Assembly: GCF_041053105.1 (NCBI RefSeq)
Contig: NZ_CP163444.1
Span: 5,642,001-5,706,000, forward strand
Reading direction: 5' to 3'
Length of the DNA: 64,000 bases
Source: Streptomyces sp. R44
GTDB taxonomy: Bacteria > Actinomycetota > Actinomycetes > Streptomycetales > Streptomycetaceae
Shown here: one piece after another, positions 23,972 through 32,276 of the stretch
How positions within the stretch are numbered: position 1 is the first letter of the stretch
How the letters are laid out: every line of letters starts with the position of its first letter
Made by a program: the position numbers and the translations under genes
Notes under the pieces: model-generated
Seen by the model: the letters and a program-made list of their open reading frames with translations, nothing else
Told to the model about the DNA's origin: nothing
Database searches by the model: none

Positions 23972-24607
23972 ATGGCGAACGCCCGCGAGGCCCTGCTCGA
24001 CGCCGCGCTCGCCGCGCTCGCGCACCGCCCCTGGTCCGCCGTGCGGATGGCCGACCTGGCGGCCTCCGCCCGGGTCTCCCGGCAGACCCTCTACAACGAG
24101 TTCGGCTCCAAGGAGGGGCTGGCCCGCGCCCTCGTACGGAGAGAGGCGGACGCCTACCTCCAGGGCGTCCGGCACCTGCTCGCCTCGCCGGCCCCGCCCG
24201 AGCGGAAGCTCGTCGCCGTCGCCGAGTGGATCGTCGCCCGCGCCGCCGTCCGCCCGATCCTGCGGGCCCTGCTCACCGGCGCCTGGAACGAGCGGCTGCC
24301 CCAGCCCCGGCCGGTCCGCCCCGGCGCCCGGCTCGCCCCCGTACCCGCCCAGCGGCGCGCCGACGCCGGCCCGCCCGCACCCGGCGAGCTCGTGGCCGAG
24401 GCCGCGGCCGCGGCCGGGGAGCAGTGGGCGGCCGGCTGCGAACTCGCCCTACGGATCGCCCTGAGCCACGTCGTCGCACCGGTCCTGCCTGTGCCCCCTC
24501 AGTGCGCCGAGCCGGAGAGCTGGAGTCCGATGACCCCCACGATCACCAGGCTGATGGAGACGATCTTGAGCGTGGAGACCAGGTCGCCGAGGAAGACCAT
24601 CCCGTAG
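23972..24607 (+). CDS. TetR-family regulator with a tail overlapping the SMR gene
   Basis: 211 residues from ATG 23972, with GGAGGTGAGG directly upstream. The N-terminal helix-turn-helix is clear (MADLAASARVSRQTLYNEFGSKEGLARALV). The ligand-binding half is Pro/Ala/Arg-rich. The last 35 or so codons run antisense through the 3' end of the SMR gene (24499-24607). That tail (PQCAEPESWSPMTPTITRLME region) looks unlike normal TetR sequence and may be a read-through extension after loss of an earlier stop. The neighbouring exporter is its likely target. Confidence 0.8.
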   Translation: MANAREALLDAALAALAHRPWSAVRMADLAASARVSRQTLYNEFGSKEGLARALVRREADAYLQGVRHLLASPAPPERKLVAVAEWIVARAAVRPILRALLTGAWNERLPQPRPVRPGARLAPVPAQRRADAGPPAPGELVAEAAAAAGEQWAAGCELALRIALSHVVAPVLPVPPQCAEPESWSPMTPTITRLMETILSVETRSPRKTIP

Positions 24608-24822
24608 ATCGCCGTCCCGGCCGCGCCGATCCCCGTCCACACCGCGTACGCCGGCCCCACGTCGAGCTTCCGCAGCGCGAGGGTGAGGAGACCGAAGCTG
24701 CCGAGGGCGAAGGCCGCGAAGGCGATGGTCGGCCAGAGCCGGGTGAAACCGTGCGAGAGCTTCAGACAGACCGCGAAGCCCGTCTCCAGGATCCCCGCGA
24801 TCACCACCAGCAGCCACGCCAT
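24499..24822 (-). CDS. Small multidrug resistance (SMR) family exporter, SugE/Gdx-like
   Basis: 107 residues with four membrane helices. The conserved membrane Glu is in VIAGILETGFAV, followed by LKLSHGFTRLWP, AYAVWTGIGAAGTAIYGMVFLG and VIGLQLSGS. The spacing and HGF/AYAVWTGIG motifs are closer to the SugE/Gdx subgroup (guanidinium exporters) than to EmrE, but this is inference. On the minus strand a CATAAT -10-like hexamer and the imperfect palindrome TCACACGAAGTGA lie about 60 bp upstream. The palindrome could be the operator for the adjacent TetR protein. Confidence 0.82.
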   Translation of the reverse strand: MAWLLVVIAGILETGFAVCLKLSHGFTRLWPTIAFAAFALGSFGLLTLALRKLDVGPAYAVWTGIGAAGTAIYGMVFLGDLVSTLKIVSISLVIVGVIGLQLSGSAH

Positions 24823-24914
24823 CGTCAGTGCCTCCCACGCCGTCGGTGACTGCTTCGTCTCACTTCGTGTGATTATGCACTTACCGGCAGCGAGCGGGCG
24901 TAAACGCCGGCGGC

Positions 24915-25928
24915 TCAGTCGCCCTCGCGTCGCTCCCGGGTCGCGAGCAGCCGCCGCAGCGAGAACAGCCGCGCCGGATCGGCGTGCCCCTCCGCCACGA
25001 ACGCGTCGAGCGCGCAGTCCGGCTCGTCGTGGCTGCAGGCGCGCGGACAGTTCTCCGTGCCCGGTTCCAGGTCGGGGAAGGCGTGGATGACCCGGGACGG
25101 GTCGACGTGGTGCAGACCGAAGGAGCGCACGCCGGGGGTGTCGATGACCCAGCCGCCCTCCTTGTCGTTCAGCGGCAGGGCAAGCGCCGAGGTCGTGGTG
25201 TGCCGGCCGCGGCCCGTGACCGCGTTGACCACACCCGTCGTACGCCGCCGGTCCGCCGGGACCAGGGCGTTCACCAGGGTCGTCTTGCCGACGCCGGAGT
25301 GGCCGACGAACGCCGTGGTGCGGCCCTTGAGGTGCTCGTGGACCCGCTCGGCGGCGACCCCGTCGACGAACTCGTCGCGGGTGGTCACCACGTGGGGGAC
25401 GCCCAGCGCGCCGTACATCTCCAGAAGGTCGTCCGCCGGGGCCAGGTCGGACTTGGTCAGCACGAGCAGCGGGGAGAGCCCGCCGTCGTACGCCGCCACC
25501 AGACAGCGGTCGATCAGCCGGGGGCGCGGCTCCGGGTCGGCGAGCGCGGTGACGATCGCCAGCTGGTCGGCGTTGGCGACGACCACCCGCTCGAACGGGT
25601 CGTCGTCGTCGGCCGTGCGCCGGAGCACCGAGCTGCGCTCGCCGATCCGCACGATCCGGGCCAGCGTGTCCTTCTCGCCGGAGAGGTCGCCGACGAGGGA
25701 GACCCGGTCGCCGACGACGGCGGCCTTGCGGCCCAGCTCGCGCGCCTTCATCGCGGTCACCATGCGGTCCTCGACCAGACAGGTGAGCCGGCCCCGGTCG
25801 ACGGTGAGGACCATGCCCTCGACGGCGTCCTCGTGCTTCGGGCGGATGGTGGTGCGGGGACGGGTGCCCTTGCGGTTGGGCCGCTGGCGGATGTCGTCCT
25901 CGTCGGTGTGCTTGCCGTAGCGCCGCAT
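24915..25928 (-). CDS. rsgA: Ribosome small-subunit GTPase RsgA
   Basis: 337 residues from ATG 25928. The GTPase is circularly permuted: an OB-fold-like N-terminus, then LTKSDL (G4) near residue 165, GHSGVGKTTLVNAL (G1) near residue 220 and DTPGVRSFGL (G3) near residue 270. A zinc knuckle CPRACSHDEPDCAL follows. RsgA assists late 30S ribosome assembly. It starts 2 nt after the aroA stop, so the two form an operon. Confidence 0.92.
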   Translation of the reverse strand: MRRYGKHTDEDDIRQRPNRKGTRPRTTIRPKHEDAVEGMVLTVDRGRLTCLVEDRMVTAMKARELGRKAAVVGDRVSLVGDLSGEKDTLARIVRIGERSSVLRRTADDDDPFERVVVANADQLAIVTALADPEPRPRLIDRCLVAAYDGGLSPLLVLTKSDLAPADDLLEMYGALGVPHVVTTRDEFVDGVAAERVHEHLKGRTTAFVGHSGVGKTTLVNALVPADRRRTTGVVNAVTGRGRHTTTSALALPLNDKEGGWVIDTPGVRSFGLHHVDPSRVIHAFPDLEPGTENCPRACSHDEPDCALDAFVAEGHADPARLFSLRRLLATRERREGD

Positions 25929-25930
25929 GG

Positions 25931-27265
25931 TCAGACCCCGAGCATTTCGGTCCACATCGTCGGGAAGTCCGGCAAGGTCTTCGCCGTCGTCGCCACGTCC
26001 TCGATCTCCACGCCCTCGACGGCGAGGCCGATGATCGCGCCCGCCGTCGCCATGCGGTGGTCGTGGTACGTGTGGAAGACGCCGCCGTGCAGCGGGCGCG
26101 GGCGGATGTGGAGGCCGTCCTCGGTCTCGGTCACGTCGCCGCCGAGCTCGTTGATCTCCTTGGTGAGCGCCGCGAGCCGGTCCGTCTCGTGCAGCCGCAG
26201 ATGGGCGACCCCGCGCAGGGTGGAGGGGGAGTCGGCGAGGGCCGCGACCGCCGCGATGCCGGGGGTCAGCTCGCCGACCTCGCCCAGGTCCACGTCGATG
26301 CCGTGGATCCGGCCCGTGCCGGTGAAGGTGAGACCCGCGTCGGTGAGCTCGCAGGAGCCACCCATCTCGGTGAAGATCCGGCGCAGCTCGTCGCCCGGCT
26401 GGGTGGTCCGCTCCGGCCAGTCGGGGATCGTCACCCGGCCGCCGGTCACCAGGGCCGCCGCCAGGAACGGCTGCGCGTTCGACAGATCGGGCTCGACGAC
26501 CAGGTCCCGGCCGCGCAGCGCGGAGGGCGCCACCCGCCACACGTTCGGCTCGCCGCCGTGCTCCGGCTCGTCGACCCGGGCACCGACCGCGCGCAGCATG
26601 TCGACCGTCATCCGGATGTGGGGGAGCGAGGGGAGCCGGCTGCCCACGTGCCGCACCTCGACGCCCTGGTTGAAGCGGGGCGCGGAGAGCAGCAGGGCGC
26701 TGACGAACTGGGAGGACGAGGAGGCGTCGATCTCGACCGTGCCGCCGTCCAGGCCCCCGGCGCCGTGCACGGTCATCGGGAGCGCGCCCCGGCTCTCGTC
26801 GTCGATCCGGGCGCCGAGCGCGCGCAGCGCGTCGATCACACCGTGCAGCGGGCGCTCGTGGGAGCGGGGGTCGCCGTCGAAGCGCACCGGGCCGTCGGCG
26901 AGCGCCGCGACCGGGGGCAGGAAGCGCATGACCGTGCCGGCGTTGCCGACGTCGACGGTCGCCGGGCCGCGCAGCGGGGAGGGGATGATCCGCCAGGCCT
27001 CGCCGGAGCCGTCGGGGCCCACGCCTTCCTCGATCTTCACGCCGAGGGTACGGAGCGCCTCGGCCATCAGGAGGGTGTCGCGGGAGCGCAGCGGGCGGCG
27101 CAGCCAGCCCGGCTCGGCGGCGAGCGCGGCGAGGACGAGGGCGCGGTTGGTGACCGACTTGGATCCGGGCACGGTGACGGTCGCGTCGACGGCGCCGCTC
27201 GCATACGGGGCGGGCCAGAGGTCGGTGGGCGGGTCGGTGTGCGTCGCGGAAGCTGCTGCGGTCAT
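25931..27265 (-). CDS. aroA: 3-phosphoshikimate 1-carboxyvinyltransferase (EPSP synthase)
   Basis: 444 residues from ATG 27265. Motifs: [92 protein letters not shown] and [16 protein letters not shown]. The enzyme makes EPSP from shikimate-3-phosphate and phosphoenolpyruvate. It is followed by rsgA with almost no gap and preceded by the M50 protease gene 20 nt upstream. Confidence 0.95.
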   Translation of the reverse strand: MTAAASATHTDPPTDLWPAPYASGAVDATVTVPGSKSVTNRALVLAALAAEPGWLRRPLRSRDTLLMAEALRTLGVKIEEGVGPDGSGEAWRIIPSPLRGPATVDVGNAGTVMRFLPPVAALADGPVRFDGDPRSHERPLHGVIDALRALGARIDDESRGALPMTVHGAGGLDGGTVEIDASSSSQFVSALLLSAPRFNQGVEVRHVGSRLPSLPHIRMTVDMLRAVGARVDEPEHGGEPNVWRVAPSALRGRDLVVEPDLSNAQPFLAAALVTGGRVTIPDWPERTTQPGDELRRIFTEMGGSCELTDAGLTFTGTGRIHGIDVDLGEVGELTPGIAAVAALADSPSTLRGVAHLRLHETDRLAALTKEINELGGDVTETEDGLHIRPRPLHGGVFHTYHDHRMATAGAIIGLAVEGVEIEDVATTAKTLPDFPTMWTEMLGV

Positions 27266-27285
27266 GGACTCACTGTACGGGGGAG

Positions 27286-27972
27286 TCAGAAGCCCAGGAG
27301 CCAGCGACCGCCGCCGATCAGGGCGGATATCGCGACCGTGTGGAAGAAGAGGAGCCACACCCCGGCGGGCACGTGGGTGAGCCGCGAGAGCTGGTCGGCG
27401 TCCGAGTCGGGGGCGCCGCCGTGGCGCCGCTTCCGCTGGAGCTCGAAGGCGGGCCGGACGCCGCCGAGCAGCAGGAACCAGACCACCGCGTACGCGAACA
27501 CGGACTGGACCTCGGGGCCGGCCAGCCAGGAGACGAGGACGAAGGAGGCGCCCGTCAGGACGACGGTGAGGACCCCGTACGCGTTGCGGACCATCACGAG
27601 CAGCGCGAGCAGCAGCGCGGTCGCGCTCCACAGCAGCAGGGTGACGTGGCCGGTGCCGAGCAGGGCGGCGCCGCCGAGGCCGAGCAGCGAGGCCGCCGGA
27701 TAGCCGGCGGCGAGGGTGAGGACCACGCCGAGGCCGGTCGGGTTGCCCCGGGTCACGGTCAGTCCGCTGGTGTCCGAGTGCAGCCGGATCGCCTCCAGGC
27801 GACGGCCGGCGGCGAGCGCGACGAGTCCGTGGCCGCCCTCGTGGGCGATGGTGATCGCGTTGCGGGCCAGGAGCCAGGGCCGCCGGAGCACGACCAGGGC
27901 CAGGGCGCACACGGCCGTGACGTAGACGGTCCACTCGGTGGGAGCGGGCTGGGTGCCGAGGATCTCGGTCAT
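27286..27972 (-). CDS. M50-family (site-2-protease-like) membrane metallopeptidase
   Basis: 228 residues from ATG 27972, with several membrane helices. The zinc motif HEGGH sits in [19 protein letters not shown] near residue 43, and a helical NP-containing segment follows ([23 protein letters not shown]). It resembles the M50B-like family. The C-terminal half has additional membrane helices and a basic loop (QRKRRHGGA). It is probably first in the aroA-rsgA transcription unit. Substrate unknown. Confidence 0.8.
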   Translation of the reverse strand: MTEILGTQPAPTEWTVYVTAVCALALVVLRRPWLLARNAITIAHEGGHGLVALAAGRRLEAIRLHSDTSGLTVTRGNPTGLGVVLTLAAGYPAASLLGLGGAALLGTGHVTLLLWSATALLLALLVMVRNAYGVLTVVLTGASFVLVSWLAGPEVQSVFAYAVVWFLLLGGVRPAFELQRKRRHGGAPDSDADQLSRLTHVPAGVWLLFFHTVAISALIGGGRWLLGF

Positions 27973-28022
27973 TTCGCGGACGGCTCCTCGGTCGGGTTCG
28001 GGAACGTGGCAGTGTGGCACGC

Positions 28023-28838
28023 ATGTGCGGACGGTTTGCATCGAGTCGGCGGCCCGAGGACCTCGTCGAGGCCTTCGGCATCGAGAAGTGGGAGCCGGAG
28101 GAGGCCCTGGCCCCCGACTGGAACGTGGCCCCGACCAAAGAGGTCTGGGCCGTTCTGGAGCGTCCTCTGAAAGACGCCGGATCCCGCCGGCCGGTTCGCC
28201 AGCTCCGCGCGCTGAAATGGGGGCTCGTCCCGTCCTGGGCGAAGTCGCCCGAGGGCGCCGCCCGGATGATCAACGCGCGCGCGGAGACCGTCGACGAGAA
28301 GCCCTCCTTCAAGCGCGCCTTCCAGTCGCGCCGGTGCATCCTGCCCGCCGACGGCTACTACGAGTGGGTGACCGGGTCCGCCGAGCGCGACCTGGAGGTC
28401 GAGGGGAAGAAGAAGCGGGCCCGCAAGCAGCCCTACTTCGTGACCCCGGTGGACGGCTCCGTCTTCGCGATGGCCGGGCTCTACGAGTTCTGGCGGGACG
28501 GCACCCTGCCGCCCGAGCACCCCGCCGCGTGGTGGGTGACCTGCTCGGTGGTCACCACGGAGGCCGAGACCGGCCCGCTCGGCGTCGCGCCCGCCGAGGG
28601 CCCGGCCTCGCTCGCCGAGATCCACCCCCGGATGCCGCTGATGCTGACCGAGGACCGCTGGGACGCCTGGCTCGACCCGGCGCGCACCGACCCCGAGGAG
28701 CTGCGCGGGCTGCTCGCCCCGCCGCCGGGCGGCCTGATGCGGGCCTACCCGGTCGCCACCGCCGTCAGCAACGTCCGCAACAACGGCCCCGAACTCCTCG
28801 CGGAACTCGCCGGACCGGAGGTCGGCACGCTCTTCTGA
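28023..28838 (+). CDS. SRAP-family abasic-site DNA-protein crosslink protein (YedK/HMCES-like)
   Basis: 271 residues from ATG 28023. It begins MCGRF, so Cys2 becomes the N-terminal nucleophile after methionine removal. Other signature parts: [56 protein letters not shown] and IHPRMPLML (catalytic His). SRAP proteins crosslink to abasic sites in single-stranded DNA to protect them. A 25-residue Lys/Arg-containing insert ([12 protein letters not shown]) is not unusual. Divergent from the M50 gene. Confidence 0.92.
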   Translation: MCGRFASSRRPEDLVEAFGIEKWEPEEALAPDWNVAPTKEVWAVLERPLKDAGSRRPVRQLRALKWGLVPSWAKSPEGAARMINARAETVDEKPSFKRAFQSRRCILPADGYYEWVTGSAERDLEVEGKKKRARKQPYFVTPVDGSVFAMAGLYEFWRDGTLPPEHPAAWWVTCSVVTTEAETGPLGVAPAEGPASLAEIHPRMPLMLTEDRWDAWLDPARTDPEELRGLLAPPPGGLMRAYPVATAVSNVRNNGPELLAELAGPEVGTLF

Positions 28839-28870
28839 GCTCTTCGGAAGCTCTTCGGAAGCTCTTCGGA
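28838..28870. repeat. Three tandem copies of an 11-bp repeat
   Basis: AGCTCTTCGGA at 28838-28848, 28849-28859 and 28860-28870, without mismatch, starting at the last base of the SRAP stop codon and ending 12 bp before the next start. Confidence 0.85.
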
Positions 28871-28882
28871 CAGGATGGGGAC

Positions 28883-29515
28883 GTGACACAGTACGAGACC
28901 GTTCCCACCGACGCCGGTGAGGCGCGCATCACCTGGCACGCGGGCACGAAGCCGTGGGCCGTGCTCGCCCTCGGCCACGGCGCCGGCGGCGGCGTCGAGG
29001 CCCGCGACCTCCAGGCCCTCGCCGGCGCACTGCCCGCGAAGGGCGTGACCGTCGCCCTCGTCGAGCAGCCCTGGCGGGTCGCCGGCAAGAAGGTCGCCCC
29101 CGCCCCGAAGACCCTCGACACCGGCTGGCGCGGCCTCTGGCCGGCCCTCGCCGAGCCCGGCCTCCCGGTGATCGCGGGCGGCCGCAGCGCCGGCGCCCGC
29201 GTCGCCTGCCGCACCGGGCGGGAACTCGGCGCGCTCGCCGTCCTCGCCCTGAGCTTCCCGCTCCACCCGCCGGGCAAGCCCGAGAAGTCCCGCGCCGAGG
29301 AGCTCCTCGCCACCGGGCTGCCCACCCTCGTCGTCCAGGGCGGCAACGACCCCTTCGGGCGGCCCGAGGAGTACCCGGAAGGCCCGTACGAGCTCGTGGA
29401 GATCCCGTACGGCGACCACGGCTTCGCCCTCCCCAAGCGCGCGCCGCTCGGCCAGGACGAGGCCCTCGGGCTCCTGGCCGACGGGGTCGCCGAGTGGATC
29501 TCCGCACTCCGCTGA
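28883..29515 (+). CDS. Alpha/beta-hydrolase-fold protein (KANL3/Tex30-like)
   Basis: 210 residues from GTG 28883. The fold is visible from ALGHGAGGGVEARDL (oxyanion region), GGRSAGARVACR (nucleophile elbow GRSAG), TLVVQGGNDPFGRPEE (acid strand) and PYGDHGFALPKR (catalytic His). It matches the short KANL3/Tex30 hydrolase-like family. Substrate unknown. It lies 44 nt downstream of the SRAP gene with the 11-bp tandem repeat between, so co-transcription is possible. Confidence 0.8.
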   Translation: MTQYETVPTDAGEARITWHAGTKPWAVLALGHGAGGGVEARDLQALAGALPAKGVTVALVEQPWRVAGKKVAPAPKTLDTGWRGLWPALAEPGLPVIAGGRSAGARVACRTGRELGALAVLALSFPLHPPGKPEKSRAEELLATGLPTLVVQGGNDPFGRPEEYPEGPYELVEIPYGDHGFALPKRAPLGQDEALGLLADGVAEWISALR

Positions 29516-29531
29516 TCTTCCCGCCGTTCCC

Positions 29532-29558
29532 GGGAATGTTGAGCGGGGGACCACTGTT
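29532..29558 (+). promoter_or_regulatory. SigR-dependent promoter of sigR
   Basis: GGGAAT (29532-29537), exactly 18 bp, GTT (29556-29558). This is the consensus for SigR-type sigma factors and indicates positive autoregulation under thiol-oxidative stress. It lies 45 nt before the long-form ATG. Confidence 0.85.
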
Positions 29559-29602
29559 GTGGAGAGCGTCGGTGTGAGAGCAAGGAAGAGGGAGTCCGTC
29601 GT

Positions 29603-30424
29603 ATGGGTATGACCATCTGCCCGGAGCGTGCGCAGGCCGCTGACCTCGACTGGACAGTGCTGCCCGCGCCCAAGGCCGCCCCTATTCGGGCGGCGGGCGG
29701 AGCGGTTCCTCGTCTATCCTCCGAAACGAGCGGGTCCGCCCTCGGGCTCGCCGCCGCGCTGGAGGAGGTGGGTCCGGTCACTGGGACCGACACAGGGACC
29801 GACGACGGCCCCGAGGAGACGACCGAGGAGCGCAACGCGCGCTTCGAGCGGGACGCCCTCGGCTACCTCGACCAGATGTACTCGGCCGCGCTCCGCATGA
29901 CGCGGAACCCCGCGGACGCGGAGGACCTGGTGCAGGAGACCTATGCCAAGGCGTACGGCTCCTTCCACCAGTTCCGCGAGGGGACGAACCTCAAGGCCTG
30001 GCTCTACCGCATCCTCACGAACACCTTCATCAACTCGTACCGCAAGAAGCAGCGTGAGCCCCAGCGCAGCGCCGCCGAGGAGATCGAGGACTGGCAGCTC
30101 GCCCGCGCCGAGTCGCACATGTCGACCGGTCTGCGCTCCGCGGAGTCGCAGGCGCTCGACCACCTCCCCGACTCCGACGTGAAGGAAGCGCTCCAGGCAA
30201 TTCCCGAGGAGTTCCGCATCGCCGTCTATCTCGCGGATGTCGAGGGCTTTGCGTACAAGGAGATCGCGGACATCATGGGGACACCCATCGGTACGGTGAT
30301 GTCCCGACTGCACCGGGGCCGCCGCCAGCTGCGCGGCATGCTCGAGGACTACGCTCGCGACCGCGGGCTGGTACCCGCGGGCGCCGGAGAGTCGTCGAAC
30401 GATCTGAAAGGCTCGGGCTCATGA
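29603..30424 (+). CDS. sigR: ECF sigma factor SigR (thiol-oxidative stress), with long and short forms
   Basis: The long frame starts at ATG 29603 (273 residues). Region 2 is [31 protein letters not shown] plus [21 protein letters not shown]. Region 4 is [56 protein letters not shown]. The first 55 residues are not part of the sigma fold. In S. coelicolor a stable short form starts at an internal codon and an unstable long form comes from the SigR-driven promoter. Here GTG 29768, preceded by GGAGGA, would give a 218-residue short form. It is followed by its anti-sigma factor with an ATGA overlap. Confidence 0.93.
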   Translation: MGMTICPERAQAADLDWTVLPAPKAAPIRAAGGAVPRLSSETSGSALGLAAALEEVGPVTGTDTGTDDGPEETTEERNARFERDALGYLDQMYSAALRMTRNPADAEDLVQETYAKAYGSFHQFREGTNLKAWLYRILTNTFINSYRKKQREPQRSAAEEIEDWQLARAESHMSTGLRSAESQALDHLPDSDVKEALQAIPEEFRIAVYLADVEGFAYKEIADIMGTPIGTVMSRLHRGRRQLRGMLEDYARDRGLVPAGAGESSNDLKGSGS

Positions 30425-30738
30425 GCTGCGGAGAGCCGCACGAGACGGATTGCTCAGAGGTCCTGGATCATCTCTACGAGTTCCTCGACCACGAGATGCC
30501 CGACAGTGACTGCACCAAGTTCGAGGTGCACTTCGAGGAGTGCTCCCCGTGCCTGGAGAAGTACGGCCTGGAGCAGGCGGTGAAGAAGCTCGTCAAGCGC
30601 TGCTGCGGCAGTGACGACGTCCCCACCGACCTGCGTGCCAAGGTCATGGGCCGGATCGACCTGATCCGCGCCGGACACCTGGTGCCCGAACAGGACATCA
30701 CGGTGAGCGGCCCGACGACACCGGCCCCGCAGGAGTAG
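30421..30738 (+). CDS. rsrA: Anti-sigma factor RsrA (zinc, thiol-disulfide switch)
   Basis: 105 residues. Cys3, Cys11, His37, Cys41 and Cys44 are all present, in the H-x3-C-x2-C zinc anti-sigma pattern HFEECSPC. They fall at exactly the positions of the redox and zinc ligands known for S. coelicolor RsrA. Disulfide formation under oxidation releases SigR. Two more Cys (KRCCG) are near residue 61. The ATG overlaps the sigR stop (ATGA), so translation is coupled and the ratio fixed. Confidence 0.95.
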   Translation: MSCGEPHETDCSEVLDHLYEFLDHEMPDSDCTKFEVHFEECSPCLEKYGLEQAVKKLVKRCCGSDDVPTDLRAKVMGRIDLIRAGHLVPEQDITVSGPTTPAPQE

Positions 30739-30775
30739 CACCCCTTCCCGTACGAGCCGTATCAGGGAAGCGAAC

Positions 30776-30802
30776 GGCCGCCGCGAAGTTCTCGCGGCGG
30801 CC
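30776..30802 (+). terminator. Terminator after rsrA
   Basis: GGCCGCCGCGA (30776-30786), AGTTC loop, TCGCGGCGGCC (30792-30802), a perfect 11-bp stem 38 nt after the rsrA stop. Confidence 0.8.
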
Positions 30803-30890
30803 TCGCGCATATATCAGCTTGTATCACCCGATGGTGCGAATCACACGGAGCGCGCCGTCCCCGGCCGCCCAACTCGCTAGCGTGACCCGC

Positions 30891-32276
30891 GTGATGGGCG
30901 TGAACGTCATTCCACGAGCGGCCCGCGTGTACATCGGCTGCGCCCTGCTCGGCGCCGGCGCGTGCGCCCTGCCCGCGCTGCGCCCCGGCGCGCCCGTCCC
31001 CTGGGGCACGGTCGCGCTCCTCACCACCCTGTACGCGCTCTGCGAGCTGCCCGCCCGCTGCCGGCTCATCGGCCGCGCCCTCGGCGGCTCCGTCCCCATG
31101 GGCACCGGCTCCTTCTTCCCCGTGCTCCTCGCCGCCGCCCTGCTCCTGCCGCCCGCCGCCGCCGCCCTCACCGCGATCCCCGGCAGCCTCCTCGCCCGCG
31201 TCGAGGAACCCCCCGCCGCACCCCGCCGCGCCTGGCGGGCCGCCGCCACCGCCCTCGCCGTCTGGGCCGCCGCCCTGACCGCCGGCGCCCTCGGCGGCCC
31301 CACCGCCCTCGGCCACGGCCCGGACGCCCCCGACCTGCCGTACGCGCTGCTGCCCGCCGGAGCCGCCGCCCTCGCCTTCTGCCTGGCCCTCACCGCCCTC
31401 GACGGCGGCATCCGGGCCACCGCCGACGGACTGCCGCTCCGCGCCGCCTGGCGCGGCCTCCTCGGCCGCGCCCTCGCCCCGCACACCGTCCACGGACTCG
31501 CCGGACTGATGATGGCCGTCCTCTGGCGCAGCACGTACGGACCGGTCGCGGCGCTCTTCGTGGTGCTCCCCATGTACATCTCCTGCTGGGTCTTCGCCCA
31601 GTACCACCGCGAGCGCGCCGCCCACCAGGCCACCATCCGCGCCCTCGTCCAGGCCGTCGACATCAAGGACCGCTACACCCGCGGCCACAGCGAACGCGTC
31701 GGCCACGCCTCCGTCCTGATCGCCCGTGAGCTCGGCATGGCCGAGGACCGCCTCGACGTCGTCCGCTTCGCCGGCATCCTCCACGACGTCGGCAAACTCG
31801 GCGTGCCCACCCGGGTCCTCCGCAAGGACGGACCCCTCACCCCCGAGGAACGCCGGGTCATCGAACTGCACCCCGAGTACGGCCACGAGATGGTCCGCGG
31901 CATCGGCTTCCTCGGCGAGGCACGGGCCGCGATCCTCCACCACCACGAACGCATGGACGGCAGCGGCTACCCGTACGGGCTCCACGGCGAGCAGATCCCC
32001 GAATTCGCCCGGGTCGTCGCCGTCGCCGACGCCTTCGACGCCATGACCTCCACCCGCTGCTACAGCCGCGCCCGCCCGGTGCCCACCGCCCTCGCCGAAC
32101 TGGAACGCTGCGCCGGCACCCAGTTCGACCCCCGCATGGTCACCGCCCTCGCCCAGGCCCTGGACCGGCACGGCTGGCAGCCCGCCGTCACCGCCGACGA
32201 CACCACCACCCCCCAGCCCGAACAGGTGCCCCCACCGCGCGAGGCCACCCCCACCCCCGCCAAGGAGCCCGCGTGA
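30891..32276 (+). CDS. Membrane-anchored HD-GYP domain protein (probable c-di-GMP phosphodiesterase)
   Basis: About 461 residues from GTG 30891 (ATG 30894 also possible). TAGCGT (30878-30883) ends 7 nt before the GTG and no ribosome-binding site is present, suggesting a leaderless mRNA. The N-terminal half (residues 1-225) has about six membrane helices. The C-terminal half is an intact HD-GYP domain: DRYTRGHSERVGHASVLIA, FAGILHDVGKLGVP, HPEYGHEMV, and the signature HHHERMDGSGYPYGL. HD-GYP enzymes hydrolyse cyclic di-nucleotides, usually c-di-GMP. Streptomyces carry HD-GYP proteins called HdgA/HdgB; this pair may be them, though I cannot confirm it. The frame overlaps the next gene by GTGA. 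Confidence 0.85.
   Translation: MMGVNVIPRAARVYIGCALLGAGACALPALRPGAPVPWGTVALLTTLYALCELPARCRLIGRALGGSVPMGTGSFFPVLLAAALLLPPAAAALTAIPGSLLARVEEPPAAPRRAWRAAATALAVWAAALTAGALGGPTALGHGPDAPDLPYALLPAGAAALAFCLALTALDGGIRATADGLPLRAAWRGLLGRALAPHTVHGLAGLMMAVLWRSTYGPVAALFVVLPMYISCWVFAQYHRERAAHQATIRALVQAVDIKDRYTRGHSERVGHASVLIARELGMAEDRLDVVRFAGILHDVGKLGVPTRVLRKDGPLTPEERRVIELHPEYGHEMVRGIGFLGEARAAILHHHERMDGSGYPYGLHGEQIPEFARVVAVADAFDAMTSTRCYSRARPVPTALAELERCAGTQFDPRMVTALAQALDRHGWQPAVTADDTTTPQPEQVPPPREATPTPAKEPA

Noticed and set aside
24840..24895. Possible guanidine riboswitch (mini-ykkC type) before the SMR gene, suggested by an ACGA loop in TCACACGAAGTGA
   Set aside because: Only one short stem is present, without the second ACGR hairpin that defines the class. 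A promoter operator is the simpler reading.
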